Notes: generated by a model not told the origin, from the sequence alone. A stretch of 7,047 nt of DNA from Halobacteriovorax sp. (GCA_002686115.1 NZAF01000043.1:20434-27480); one strand, 5' to 3'. Numbered from the stretch's first letter, positions 1 through 6,648 are shown. Program-made: numbers and translations.

Positions 1-147
1 TTTCGAAGAAGACCTCGCTCTCATGCTTCAGCTAGTCATGGTAAGGGTTCAGGGCATAGGGGCTCAAAGAAGAGTGGTCATGGACCAAGAAAAGGCTATA
101 AAGGTAAAAAGAAAGTGTCTAAAAAAAGAAAATTTACAAAGAGATAG
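1..147 (+). CDS. C-terminal tail of an unidentified, very basic protein (5' truncated)
   Basis: Reading frame 1 is open from the first base to a TAG stop at 145-147 and gives 48 residues. The composition is extreme: Lys, Arg, Gly, Ser and His dominate. It begins with an RRRPRS stretch, continues through GHR/GHGPRKG-type elements and ends in a Lys/Arg cluster (KKRKFTKR). There are almost no hydrophobic residues, so this is a disordered, nucleic-acid-binding tail and not a folded domain. Tails of this kind are known at the C-terminus of DEAD-box RNA helicases and some pseudouridine synthases, but nothing in the visible part identifies the enzyme. A ribosomal or other RNA-binding protein is also possible. 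The next gene starts 27 nt after the stop on the same strand, so the two could share a transcript. The coding call rests on composition and on the clean stop before the next gene. Confidence 0.6.
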   Translation, partial: FRRRPRSHASASHGKGSGHRGSKKSGHGPRKGYKGKKKVSKKRKFTKR

Positions 148-174
148 ACTTATCCTATAGGTTCTTAAAGTCTT

Positions 175-1020
175 ATGAACATTTTTGATTATGCGAAACA
201 TTTATTTTTCTCACCTGACCTTGAGTCAAAACTACTATGTCCATCAATTGTTGATGACTTTAGTGGAGAGGTTATCAGTGAAGATGTTGCTGACCTTTAT
301 CCGGCAAGGGATGAGTCAATTAGCTTTAGCGATGAGCAGGTGAAATTTCCTCGTAAGGGGGCATTAAGGCAAGACGAAAAAAAAGGGCTTGCCCTTCATT
401 TCTTTGCAAATCATGAGTTGCTTGCAATTGAAATGATGGCGGCAGCAATCCTTTTTTTAAAACCATCTAAAAATATTGAACATAAAGAAATTCAAAAAAT
501 TCGAAGAGGACTCTTAACAACAATTCGAGACGAGCAAAAGCATTTTAAGCTTTATCAAAACAGAATGCAGGAATTTGGTTGTCGCTTTGGTGATTATCCC
601 CTGAATGATTTTTTCTGGCGACAAATGCAAAAAGTTAAAAGTCTAGATGAGTACCTAAGTGTTATGGCAATAACTTTTGAAGGAGCAAATTTAGACTTTG
701 CCCATTATTATCGTGAAGTTTTTAAAGAGATTGGTGATAGTAAAACTAGTTCAATTATGAATGTTGTCTATGAAGATGAAATCACTCACGTAGCTCTTGG
801 AGCACATTGGCTTAATAAATGGCGTGAAGACGAATCAATTTGGAATTATTACTTAAATTCTCTGCCTGAACTTTTAACACCATCTAGAGCGAAGGGAATA
901 ATATATGATGAAGAGGCAAGAACTAGAGCTGGTCTAGATAGTGACTTCATCAAAACTTTAAAAGTTTATAAAGACGATTTCACCGTAACACAAAGAAAAG
1001 AGTGGAATGCTAGCAAATAG
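175..1020 (+). CDS. DUF455-family ferritin-like di-iron protein
   Basis: This 281-residue protein resembles the DUF455 group of ferritin-like proteins, distantly related to MiaE-type tRNA hydroxylases. The N-terminal segment (LESKL at about 17-21, then a YPARD element near 42-46) matches the LEdKL...PgRP lead-in I associate with this family. The helical core carries a two-fold ligand pattern: H80/E81 and E86 on the first helix, E120xxH123 (DEQKH) on the second, E169 on the third (TFEGANLDF), and E202xxH205 (YEDEITH) on the fourth. That is the E...ExxH...E...ExxH layout of carboxylate-bridged di-iron centres, and it looks complete. The reaction is unknown; O2-dependent hydroxylation or oxidation is the family-level guess. 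There is no signal peptide, so it is probably cytoplasmic. The chosen ATG has only a weak purine stretch upstream (AAAG at 167-170). Its 3' end overlaps the next gene by 14 nt, indicating coupled expression and a shared job with the ATP-grasp-like partner. The family is fairly sure; the substrate is not known. Confidence 0.8.
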   Translation: MNIFDYAKHLFFSPDLESKLLCPSIVDDFSGEVISEDVADLYPARDESISFSDEQVKFPRKGALRQDEKKGLALHFFANHELLAIEMMAAAILFLKPSKNIEHKEIQKIRRGLLTTIRDEQKHFKLYQNRMQEFGCRFGDYPLNDFFWRQMQKVKSLDEYLSVMAITFEGANLDFAHYYREVFKEIGDSKTSSIMNVVYEDEITHVALGAHWLNKWREDESIWNYYLNSLPELLTPSRAKGIIYDEEARTRAGLDSDFIKTLKVYKDDFTVTQRKEWNASK

Positions 1021-1900
1021 AGTAAATCTAGATTTTGAGAAGTCGTTAAATCAAAATGATCCTACATTAATCGACTATAAAATTACAAATAGATTAGAGT
1101 ATATCTATTTTCTTTTTGGAGAGAAAGCTCCTCTTTATAGCATACAAAGTTATTCAAAAAGTGAATTGCAGTATTATAAAGATCTATTAAATACAGATGT
1201 ACAAGTTACAAGCGATGGTGACTATGACAACTGGTGGGGGGATCTCTCAGATTTTGAAAAGATGAGAAGAATCAATTCAAAAGTAGATCAAACTAATTGG
1301 ATCATAGATGAAGGGCTTGGAATAGACGGCCTTACACTTGTATTAAATGAAGAAAGAGTCTTTAAGCAGGATATGTACTTTAGAGCAGAATATGGATTTT
1401 CGGGTCTATCAAACCGTATTATTCATAAGGGAGAGATTAAGAAACTATCTAAAGGAGTTATTGCACCATTATTAGAAAATATCATCTCATTTGGTATTAC
1501 TTTTTCTGGTCCTGAGTATTTCATATGCTTAAATACAATTTTAGATGGTCGCTTTTTGGGAGGCAAAATTATAAGAGTTAAAGATCTCTCAGTTTTAGTC
1601 GGTATAGATGAAAGTGTTTTGATGGGTGAAATAGACAGAATTATAGAAAGAATTAAGAAATATACAGGCTACCAATGGGGGCAATTTGATTCATTGTTCT
1701 ATGGTAATAGAGGAAAATATAATTGGTATAAAGTCGTGGAAATTAACCAACGAAAAACGATGGGGCTTGTCATAAAAAAATGTACAGAGCTTTTTGGACC
1801 AGGAGAATTTAAAGTCTCAAGTCTAGATGATGAAAAGAAAAAACATATCAAATTATTTGTAAAAGCAAATGCTCTTAAGACTTATTATATTTTGGACTAG
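1007..1900 (+). CDS. Divergent ATP-grasp-like protein (putative ligase)
   Basis: This 297-residue protein has ATP-grasp signatures in the right order. INSK at 89-92 precedes the fold. YFRAEYGFSGLSNRII at 124-139 looks like the glycine-rich nucleotide loop (usually vvKa..G.sG.gn..i), but with Arg126 where Lys is common. VIAPLL at 151-156 corresponds to the strand that commonly reads vvqP.l. GYQWGQFDSLFY at 221-232 resembles the Gy.G..g.D.fvy strand. VVEINQRKTMG at 243-253 supplies the Glu245/Asn247 pair expected to bind Mg and Arg249 near the phosphates. ATP-grasp enzymes activate a carboxylate as acylphosphate and join it to an amine or thiol; the substrate here cannot be read. The first about 85 residues are unrecognised and would be the pre-ATP domain. 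The ATG lies inside the DUF455 gene, 14 nt before its stop, in another frame and behind a purine-rich stretch (AAAGAAAAGAGTGGA), so translation is probably coupled. The fold is likely, activity is less certain, and an inactive descendant remains possible. Confidence 0.62.
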   Translation: MLANRVNLDFEKSLNQNDPTLIDYKITNRLEYIYFLFGEKAPLYSIQSYSKSELQYYKDLLNTDVQVTSDGDYDNWWGDLSDFEKMRRINSKVDQTNWIIDEGLGIDGLTLVLNEERVFKQDMYFRAEYGFSGLSNRIIHKGEIKKLSKGVIAPLLENIISFGITFSGPEYFICLNTILDGRFLGGKIIRVKDLSVLVGIDESVLMGEIDRIIERIKKYTGYQWGQFDSLFYGNRGKYNWYKVVEINQRKTMGLVIKKCTELFGPGEFKVSSLDDEKKKHIKLFVKANALKTYYILD

Positions 1901-1905
1901 GGGCA

Positions 1906-2505
1906 CTAACTTAGATAGCGATCATATAATTCAAGTGTATGATCAAGTGCAAGATTCATGCTTTCTGCAAAAATAATGATACCGTCTTCATGGCCCTTCA
2001 TTACAAAAGAAAAATTCGTCTTTCCTTCTGAGATCGTCTTCACTTGCTCTGCCATTTCTATAGTTCCATATTGAATGGTCTCATCAGTTGAAGGAGAATG
2101 ATGAGTAATCATTTTTTTCCATAACTCATTATGATGAATATGAATAACAGCATTTATAGAATCTGAAATTGAATAGATTGATGCATGAGTTAAGCTTTCA
2201 CTAGAAGGCTTCATTTCACCAGAAAAAGTCAGCGAATTATCTTTAAAAGAATAATCGTGAACTTCTACATAATCAGATTCCTCTAAAACCTTCTTTGCTC
2301 CTGTTTGAGATGCAGAGATATAAAATCCGCCTTTTGGTGACCTCATTGATATATTACCATATCCCAACTTTTCAATGGGATATTCGCCGATGAGCTCTTT
2401 CTTATGTAGAATTGTTCGCGTTTTATTTATTCTTTCAAAATGATGAAAATTAAACGTGTTTTTAATCCTTGAAAAACTAAATTTTATAACACCTTCATCG
2501 ATCAT
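1906..2505 (-). CDS. Class II aldolase/adducin family protein
   Basis: This 199-residue protein carries the FucA/AraD-type zinc aldolase motifs in order. GYGNIS (48-53) and SASQTG (64-69) form the phosphate-binding region. PSSES (100-104) includes Glu103, the equivalent of the catalytic acid/base Glu73 of fuculose-1-phosphate aldolase. IHIHH (121-125) supplies zinc ligands His122 and His124, and KGHEDG (170-175) supplies the third, His172. All expected residues are present, so it should be an active Zn enzyme. Members of this family include fuculose/rhamnulose phosphate aldolases, ribulose-5-phosphate 4-epimerase and methylthioribulose-1-phosphate dehydratase (MtnB); the motifs alone do not choose among them. 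No sugar or methionine-salvage gene sits beside it to help. The ATG (complement of 2503-2505) has an AAGG about 11 nt upstream, a weak ribosome site. It ends 5 nt from the oppositely oriented ATP-grasp-like gene and starts divergently from the gene at 2606. Confidence 0.85.
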   Translation of the reverse strand: MIDEGVIKFSFSRIKNTFNFHHFERINKTRTILHKKELIGEYPIEKLGYGNISMRSPKGGFYISASQTGAKKVLEESDYVEVHDYSFKDNSLTFSGEMKPSSESLTHASIYSISDSINAVIHIHHNELWKKMITHHSPSTDETIQYGTIEMAEQVKTISEGKTNFSFVMKGHEDGIIIFAESMNLALDHTLELYDRYLS

Positions 2506-2605
2506 AAGTTGATTGCCTTGGTCAGATATTCACATATATTTAAGTATTTAAGATATTTATCGATAAGTTTGCTAAATTCGTCAAGTGCGTAAGGGGAGAT
2601 GACGC
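2506..2605. promoter_or_regulatory. Divergent intergenic region with candidate promoter and short repeats
   Basis: This 100-nt AT-rich gap separates the starts of two divergent genes, so it must hold promoters for both. On the + strand, TGCTAAATT at 2570-2578 reads as an extended -10 (TG-N-TAAATT, 4 of 6 to TATAAT), with TTTAAG at 2547-2552 as a poor -35 at roughly 20-nt spacing. Transcription would begin near 2585, just before the Shine-Dalgarno at 2591. On the - strand, CATATA at 2533-2538 reads as TATATG, a possible -10 for the aldolase, without a convincing -35. A perfect 8-bp tandem repeat (TATTTAAG, 2537-2552) and the palindrome TTATCGATAA (2557-2566) lie between the two candidates, where a regulator could bind. 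These calls are by eye in AT-rich DNA and could be chance. Confidence 0.35.
2591..2598 (+). promoter_or_regulatory. Strong ribosome binding site of the acidic membrane protein gene
   Basis: AAGGGGAG at 2591-2598 is a near-consensus Shine-Dalgarno sequence, 7 nt before the ATG at 2606. It is clearly the best ribosome site in the window, since the other starts have weak purine stretches or rely on coupling. It fixes the start codon of the 345-residue protein and suggests a well-translated product. Confidence 0.8.
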
Positions 2606-3643
2606 ATGATTGATAAACTTATAGAAAGTCTTAAAGAGCAACTTGCACAAGTTAGATCTAAGCTACCAGGTGGTGGAGATGATGACTATGAAGATGAGAC
2701 AGATGTCGATATTACGACGTCTGGTCTAGACGTAACTAAGGCGACAGGAAGGAAAAGCAGAAAGAGCTTTGATGAAGATGATGAAGATGATGAGTATGAA
2801 GATGACGAAGATGTAGATGATGCTTCTGCTAAGAAGAGTAAGTACATTAGAATATTCGTCATCGTAGGCTTAACATATTACGGTATAACTGAATTTGTAG
2901 TGAAAGAAGAACCTCAGGCTCCAGCAAAAGTAGTTAAGAAAAAAGCAGTACAAGATAAAACGACAAGAAAAAAAGTAAAAGAGAAGCCTAGGACAGTTAA
3001 AAAAGCTTCTGCAGTAGCTGATAAAAATAATAAGGTTGAACCAGATAAGTATCCTCGAATAGAGAAAGAGAAAAATGAAATTGATGTTAAAGAGCCATCA
3101 AAAAATAATCAATTAAGTAATGACAATAATCAAGATACTGACAAGTTTGATGAAGTTGACAAAAGTTCTGAGGCAGCCGTTAGTGATCCTATGGTTACAG
3201 ATATCTCAGAAAATGAAAATCAAAATACAGAGATGAATACAACTAGTGATAACACAGGAATTGATTCAGACTTTACAGATATGATGAATCAGATTGAATC
3301 AGAAGTTGAGGATAAAGATGCTACTGAAAGTATGCAAGATCAATTGAACAAAATCGTTGAGAAAGTATCTGAGAAGAAAGAGAACCCTGTGCAAGAGGTT
3401 GATTATGTAGAAGCGCCAGACTATGAAAAGTTTGGAAGAGGTCTCGTATACAATTGTAAAGAGGGGCACTGGGCATGTGTAGATAAAGAGTCGTGGTTTC
3501 AGTGTAGACAAAATGATTACTGGACAAAACAAAATAATAAACCAAAAGAGTGCGTGATATCTGATGTCTATTCAAGTATAAGCGACTGTCGAGTTATGCA
3601 ACTTGAAAATATCAATAAAGTGTTAAAACCTGAGTGTAACTAG
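2606..3643 (+). CDS. Acidic single-pass membrane protein with Cys-rich C-terminal domain, unknown function
   Basis: I do not recognise a named family. Visible architecture of the 345 residues: an amphipathic N-terminal helix (1-20); two acidic clusters of similar sequence, DDDYEDETDVD (25-35) and DDEYEDDEDVD (61-71); and a hydrophobic segment at about 81-99 (IRIFVIVGLTYYGITEFVV), probably a single membrane span although it includes Glu96. Next come a Lys/Arg-rich stretch (about 106-145) and a long Asn/Asp/Glu/Ser-rich disordered spacer (about 146-270). The last about 65 residues form a compact domain with six Cys (284, 291, 300, 316, 328, 344) and several Trp and Tyr (YNC...HWACVDKESWFQC). 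An even number of cysteines in an aromatic-rich domain suggests disulfides, hence export, with the acidic N-terminus in the cytoplasm. It has its own strong ribosome site and a possible terminator, so it is probably monocistronic. It could be an envelope-spanning or envelope-anchored protein, but no function can be assigned. It is unlikely to be a receptor: no HAMP or signalling domain is visible. Confidence 0.75.
   Translation: MIDKLIESLKEQLAQVRSKLPGGGDDDYEDETDVDITTSGLDVTKATGRKSRKSFDEDDEDDEYEDDEDVDDASAKKSKYIRIFVIVGLTYYGITEFVVKEEPQAPAKVVKKKAVQDKTTRKKVKEKPRTVKKASAVADKNNKVEPDKYPRIEKEKNEIDVKEPSKNNQLSNDNNQDTDKFDEVDKSSEAAVSDPMVTDISENENQNTEMNTTSDNTGIDSDFTDMMNQIESEVEDKDATESMQDQLNKIVEKVSEKKENPVQEVDYVEAPDYEKFGRGLVYNCKEGHWACVDKESWFQCRQNDYWTKQNNKPKECVISDVYSSISDCRVMQLENINKVLKPECN
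2771..2821 (+). repeat. GAT/GAA-rich imperfect triplet repeat encoding an Asp/Glu tract
   Basis: A run of GATGAAGAT-like triplets encodes residues 56-72 of the acidic membrane protein (nearly all Asp or Glu, interrupted by Tyr64 and Val70). Repeats of this kind can expand or contract by whole codons through replication slippage without breaking the frame. The tract lies in the presumed cytoplasmic part, before the membrane segment. Confidence 0.6.
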
Positions 3644-3660
3644 CTATCTTTTAAGAAGTT

Positions 3661-3694
3661 TGGGCAATAAATACAGGTAGTCCCATTTTTTTTT
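3661..3694 (+). terminator. Possible weak intrinsic terminator
   Basis: TGGG at 3661-3664 can pair with CCCA at 3682-3685, directly followed by nine T residues (3686-3694), 17 nt after the stop of the acidic membrane protein gene. The position and T tract fit Rho-independent termination, but the stem is only 4 bp with a 17-nt loop, so termination may be inefficient or the match may be chance. Confidence 0.33.
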
Positions 3695-3744
3695 ATGACC
3701 TAAAATAAACTATATTTCCTTAATTAGAGAGTAGAGTTTTAAAA
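3695..3744 (+). promoter_or_regulatory. Candidate cheA promoter and leader
   Basis: TATATT at 3711-3716 is 5 of 6 to the sigma70-type -10 hexamer. The sequence 17 nt upstream is only a T run (3688-3693), so there is no real -35. The leader before the ATG at 3745 contains the purine stretch GTAGAG (3731-3736), a weak ribosome site with about 8-nt spacing. No sigma28 (TAAA-N15-GCCGATAA) or sigma54 (TGGCAC-N5-TTGC) match was seen, so this chemotaxis operon does not obviously follow a flagellar sigma factor. Confidence 0.3.
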
Positions 3745-6648
3745 ATGGTCGATCTGACATCACCAATTGTTAAAGAATTTCTTATTGAATCTTTCGATAA
3801 TCTCGAAAGTATTAATAATGAATTAACTCAATTTGAGAACAATTCTCATGATAAAGAGTTATTAAATGCTATATTCAGAAAAGTACATACTTTAAAAGGT
3901 AGTGCTAGTTTTTTAGGCCTAAAGCTACTTCAAAATATAACTCATCATAGTGAAAATATTTTAGATCTACTGCGAGAAGATAAGATAACTATCTCGTCGC
4001 AAATGATAGATGCTCTACTTGAGAGCTTTGATGCATGTATAACAATTTTGAAATCTATTGAAAATTCTGGAGAAGAAGGAAGTGATAATTTTGAAGAGCT
4101 TATAAATAAGCTAAAGAATGTTTTAGAAAATGATGAAAAAGAAACTCCAAAAGATATTTCGGTAGAAAAGTCAGAAGAAAACAGTCATAAAACACTACCT
4201 GATGATTTTGAAAATGATTTTGTGATGAAAGATGACTCACACCTTATTGTAAATGATAATTCTCTAGAGTTTATTGACTCACTAGATATTGAAGAAGCAA
4301 AAAATAATATATCGAGTATAAAAGAAGATAATACTCCGACTAAGGTATCAGAAGATGTTGAAGTTGGCACAGAGGCTGTAAATGTAGATCATGGTGATGG
4401 CGTAGGAAGTCTAGAAGATGAACTTAAGAATCTTTTGACTATCGATAGTGTGAAGAATGTTGTTGAGAACGAAGAAAGTACTCAAGAAACTAACATTGAT
4501 AAAAAGATTGATAAAAAGATTGATAAAAAGATTGATAAAAGTCAGGTTTTTGAAAAATATAAGAATAGAAACAAGGTAGAAAAAACAACATCAACAGATA
4601 CCGTTAAAACATCTGGGAGTGTTGTCGATTCAGTTGTTAGGGTAAATGTAAGTTTACTTGATAAAATTATGAATGTTGTTGGAGAACTTGTTTTAAATAG
4701 AAATCAAATATTGCAATATGCAAATTTGGACTCGTCTTCTGAACTTAGCAGGCTCGCTCATTCACTAAATTCAATAACGACAGAGCTGCAAACTGATATT
4801 ATGACAACACGTATGCAACCAGTTGGAAGTGTTCTATCAAAATTTGAAAGAGTTGTTCGGGACCTTGCTAAGGAGCAAGGCAAATCCATTAAGTTAAATA
4901 TTCAAGGTAAAGAGACTGAATTAGATAAAACTTTACTAGAAGCAATTAGAGACCCTTTAACCCATTTGATAAGAAATGCCGTTGATCATGGAATAGAGAA
5001 GCCGGCCGAAAGAGCACAAGCCCAAAAGAGTGAGACTGCTCGTTTAAGTATTAAGTCATATCATGAAGGTGGTCAGGTAACGATAGAGATATCAGATGAT
5101 GGGAAGGGAATCGATCCTGATGTGATCCTTAAGAAAGCAATTGAAAAAAATATTGTAAAAGGTGATGGGGCAGGCTTATCAAAAAAACAAATTATAAATC
5201 TTATATTTTCTCCAGGCTTTTCTACCGCCGCACAGGTTACTAATATATCCGGTCGAGGTGTGGGAATGGATGTTGTACGATCTAATATTGAAAAAATTGG
5301 TGGTACTGTAGAGGTAAATTCATTTGTAGGAGAAGGAACAACTTTCAAGTTAAAGATACCTTTAACTCTTGCAATTGTGCCCGCATTAGTCGTTCAATCG
5401 TCAGGAGAAACATTTGCAATTCCACAAGTAAACCTCATGGAATTAGTAAGAATCGAAGAAAACGATGATAAGAAAATTGAGCTTATTCATAATTCAGAGT
5501 TTTTTAGACTCAGAGGTGATCTCATTCCAGTCTTTAGATTAAACTCTTGTCTGAAGTTTACTGACATTGATGAGAGTAAAGAAGATTTAAATATCGTTAT
5601 TTTAAAAGCTGAAGGTTTTACATACGGATTAGTCGTAGATTCTGTTCTCGATACAGAAGAGATTGTCGTTAAGCCCTTAAGTAGAAACTTAAAAGATATT
5701 AATGTCTTTGGTGGTGCAACAATAATGGGAGACGGTGCAGTTTCTTTAATTATTGATGGACTTGGGTTTTATAATTATATGAGTGGTGTACAACAGAGAA
5801 AGACCGTCGATGCTCAAGAACTGGTCAGTGAAATTAATACAGGACCTGCTTATAATGATGAAGTTCTTCTGTGTAAACTTGCAGACAAGAGAACGTATGG
5901 AATACCTTTGTCGATTGTTCACCGACTTGAAGAATTTAAACTCTCTGAGGTTGAATGGAGTGGGCAGCAACCATTAGTAAGATATCGCAACAGAGCAATG
6001 CCTTTGATAAATATTGAAAGATCTCTAAGTTTAAATGCTGAATCTTGTTTACTGAGTAAAGATAAGAAGGCGGAACTACCAGTGGTTGTTGTTAACGCTA
6101 GAGAAGTTCAAGTTGGATTTGTCGTGGATGAGATATCAGATATTGCGATTAATCGAGATGCTATTTCTGTTGAGACTATAGATCGCGATGGTTTTTTAGG
6201 TACAGCTTTTATCAATGATCTATCAATCACAATTTTAGATATTTTTTCAATTTTAGATCAACAGTCTTTCGTGAAAAAGCTGAAAGGACAAAGAAATGGA
6301 AATATCTTAATTGTAGAAGACTCAGAATTATTCTTAAAAGTACAAGAAGAGTCCTTTAAAGATGCTGGTTTTAATGTCATTACTGCCAAAGACGGTAAAG
6401 AGGGCTTAAGTAAGGTTAATGAAGATTTGTTGGCAATTGTTACTGATATTGAAATGCCTGTTATGGATGGGTGGGAATTTATAAAATCAGTTCGAGGTAG
6501 CGGAAATGATATACCGATGATTGCGATATCAACGGTAAGTAATAAAAGACATGAGGAATTATTAAAGGCTGGCTTTGATTTGTGCTTTGATAAACAGAAC
6601 ACAAAGAAAGCTATTGAGGCCATAATAGACTTAAAGAGAGCACTATGA
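3745..6648 (+). CDS. cheA: Hybrid chemotaxis histidine kinase CheA with two CheW-like domains and a C-terminal receiver
   Basis: At 967 residues it is much longer than a standard CheA (about 650). The Hpt domain (about 1-125) has phosphorylatable His48 in VHTLKGSASFLG. A long acidic low-complexity linker (about 128-290) holds no recognisable P2 domain but carries an IDKK repeat (251-265). The dimerisation domain (about 295-360) ends in TTRMQPVG. The ATPase domain has an N box (HLIRNAVDHG 407-416), G1 (DDGKGI 451-456), F box (LIFSPGFST 486-494), G2 (GRGVGMDVV 503-511) and GT box (GEGTTFKLKIPLT 529-541). The first CheW-like/P5 domain spans about 542-682, with LRGDLIPVFRL at 589-599 and GGATIMGDG at 656-664. 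A second, more divergent CheW-like domain spans about 705-838. The receiver (about 853-967) has acidic pair Glu858/Asp859, phosphoacceptor Asp901 (TDIEMPVMDG), Ser929 and Lys950, all in place. The kinase should autophosphorylate His48 under receptor control and pass phosphate to separate or internal receivers. The stop overlaps cheW (ATGA). Confidence 0.96.
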   Translation: MVDLTSPIVKEFLIESFDNLESINNELTQFENNSHDKELLNAIFRKVHTLKGSASFLGLKLLQNITHHSENILDLLREDKITISSQMIDALLESFDACITILKSIENSGEEGSDNFEELINKLKNVLENDEKETPKDISVEKSEENSHKTLPDDFENDFVMKDDSHLIVNDNSLEFIDSLDIEEAKNNISSIKEDNTPTKVSEDVEVGTEAVNVDHGDGVGSLEDELKNLLTIDSVKNVVENEESTQETNIDKKIDKKIDKKIDKSQVFEKYKNRNKVEKTTSTDTVKTSGSVVDSVVRVNVSLLDKIMNVVGELVLNRNQILQYANLDSSSELSRLAHSLNSITTELQTDIMTTRMQPVGSVLSKFERVVRDLAKEQGKSIKLNIQGKETELDKTLLEAIRDPLTHLIRNAVDHGIEKPAERAQAQKSETARLSIKSYHEGGQVTIEISDDGKGIDPDVILKKAIEKNIVKGDGAGLSKKQIINLIFSPGFSTAAQVTNISGRGVGMDVVRSNIEKIGGTVEVNSFVGEGTTFKLKIPLTLAIVPALVVQSSGETFAIPQVNLMELVRIEENDDKKIELIHNSEFFRLRGDLIPVFRLNSCLKFTDIDESKEDLNIVILKAEGFTYGLVVDSVLDTEEIVVKPLSRNLKDINVFGGATIMGDGAVSLIIDGLGFYNYMSGVQQRKTVDAQELVSEINTGPAYNDEVLLCKLADKRTYGIPLSIVHRLEEFKLSEVEWSGQQPLVRYRNRAMPLINIERSLSLNAESCLLSKDKKAELPVVVVNAREVQVGFVVDEISDIAINRDAISVETIDRDGFLGTAFINDLSITILDIFSILDQQSFVKKLKGQRNGNILIVEDSELFLKVQEESFKDAGFNVITAKDGKEGLSKVNEDLLAIVTDIEMPVMDGWEFIKSVRGSGNDIPMIAISTVSNKRHEELLKAGFDLCFDKQNTKKAIEAIIDLKRAL
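4495..4542 (+). repeat. 12-bp tandem repeat in the CheA linker (about 4 copies)
   Basis: ATTGATAAAAAG occurs three times perfectly (4495-4506, 4507-4518, 4519-4530), followed by a fourth copy differing at its end (ATTGATAAAAGT). It encodes IDKK repeats at residues 251-265. The unit is a multiple of three, so copy-number change would lengthen or shorten the flexible linker between the phosphotransfer and kinase domains without a frameshift. Confidence 0.9.

Noticed and set aside
1007..1900. Naming the ATP-grasp-like protein as a specific enzyme (D-Ala-D-Ala ligase, PurK, RimK)
   Set aside because: Only the general ATP-grasp pattern is visible; substrate-binding motifs of those enzymes are not present.
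2846..2902. Hydrophobic segment of the acidic protein read as a cleavable signal peptide
   Set aside because: It begins about 80 residues in, after acidic clusters, and lacks an AxA-type or lipobox cleavage site; a membrane anchor fits better.
3299..3575. Reverse-strand open frames with hydrophobic, Cys-containing translations opposite the acidic protein gene
   Set aside because: The hydrophobic look is what the complement of Asp/Glu/Lys-rich codons gives; there is no start signal and they overlap the better-supported forward gene.
3644..3744. Flagellar-type sigma28 or sigma54 promoter upstream of cheA
   Set aside because: TAAA occurs near 3701 but no GCCGATAA-like element follows at the right spacing, and no GG-N10-GC pair is present.
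4495..4542. Short direct repeats considered as a CRISPR-like array
   Set aside because: The units are 12 bp, contiguous without spacers, and in frame within cheA; this is a coding microrepeat.
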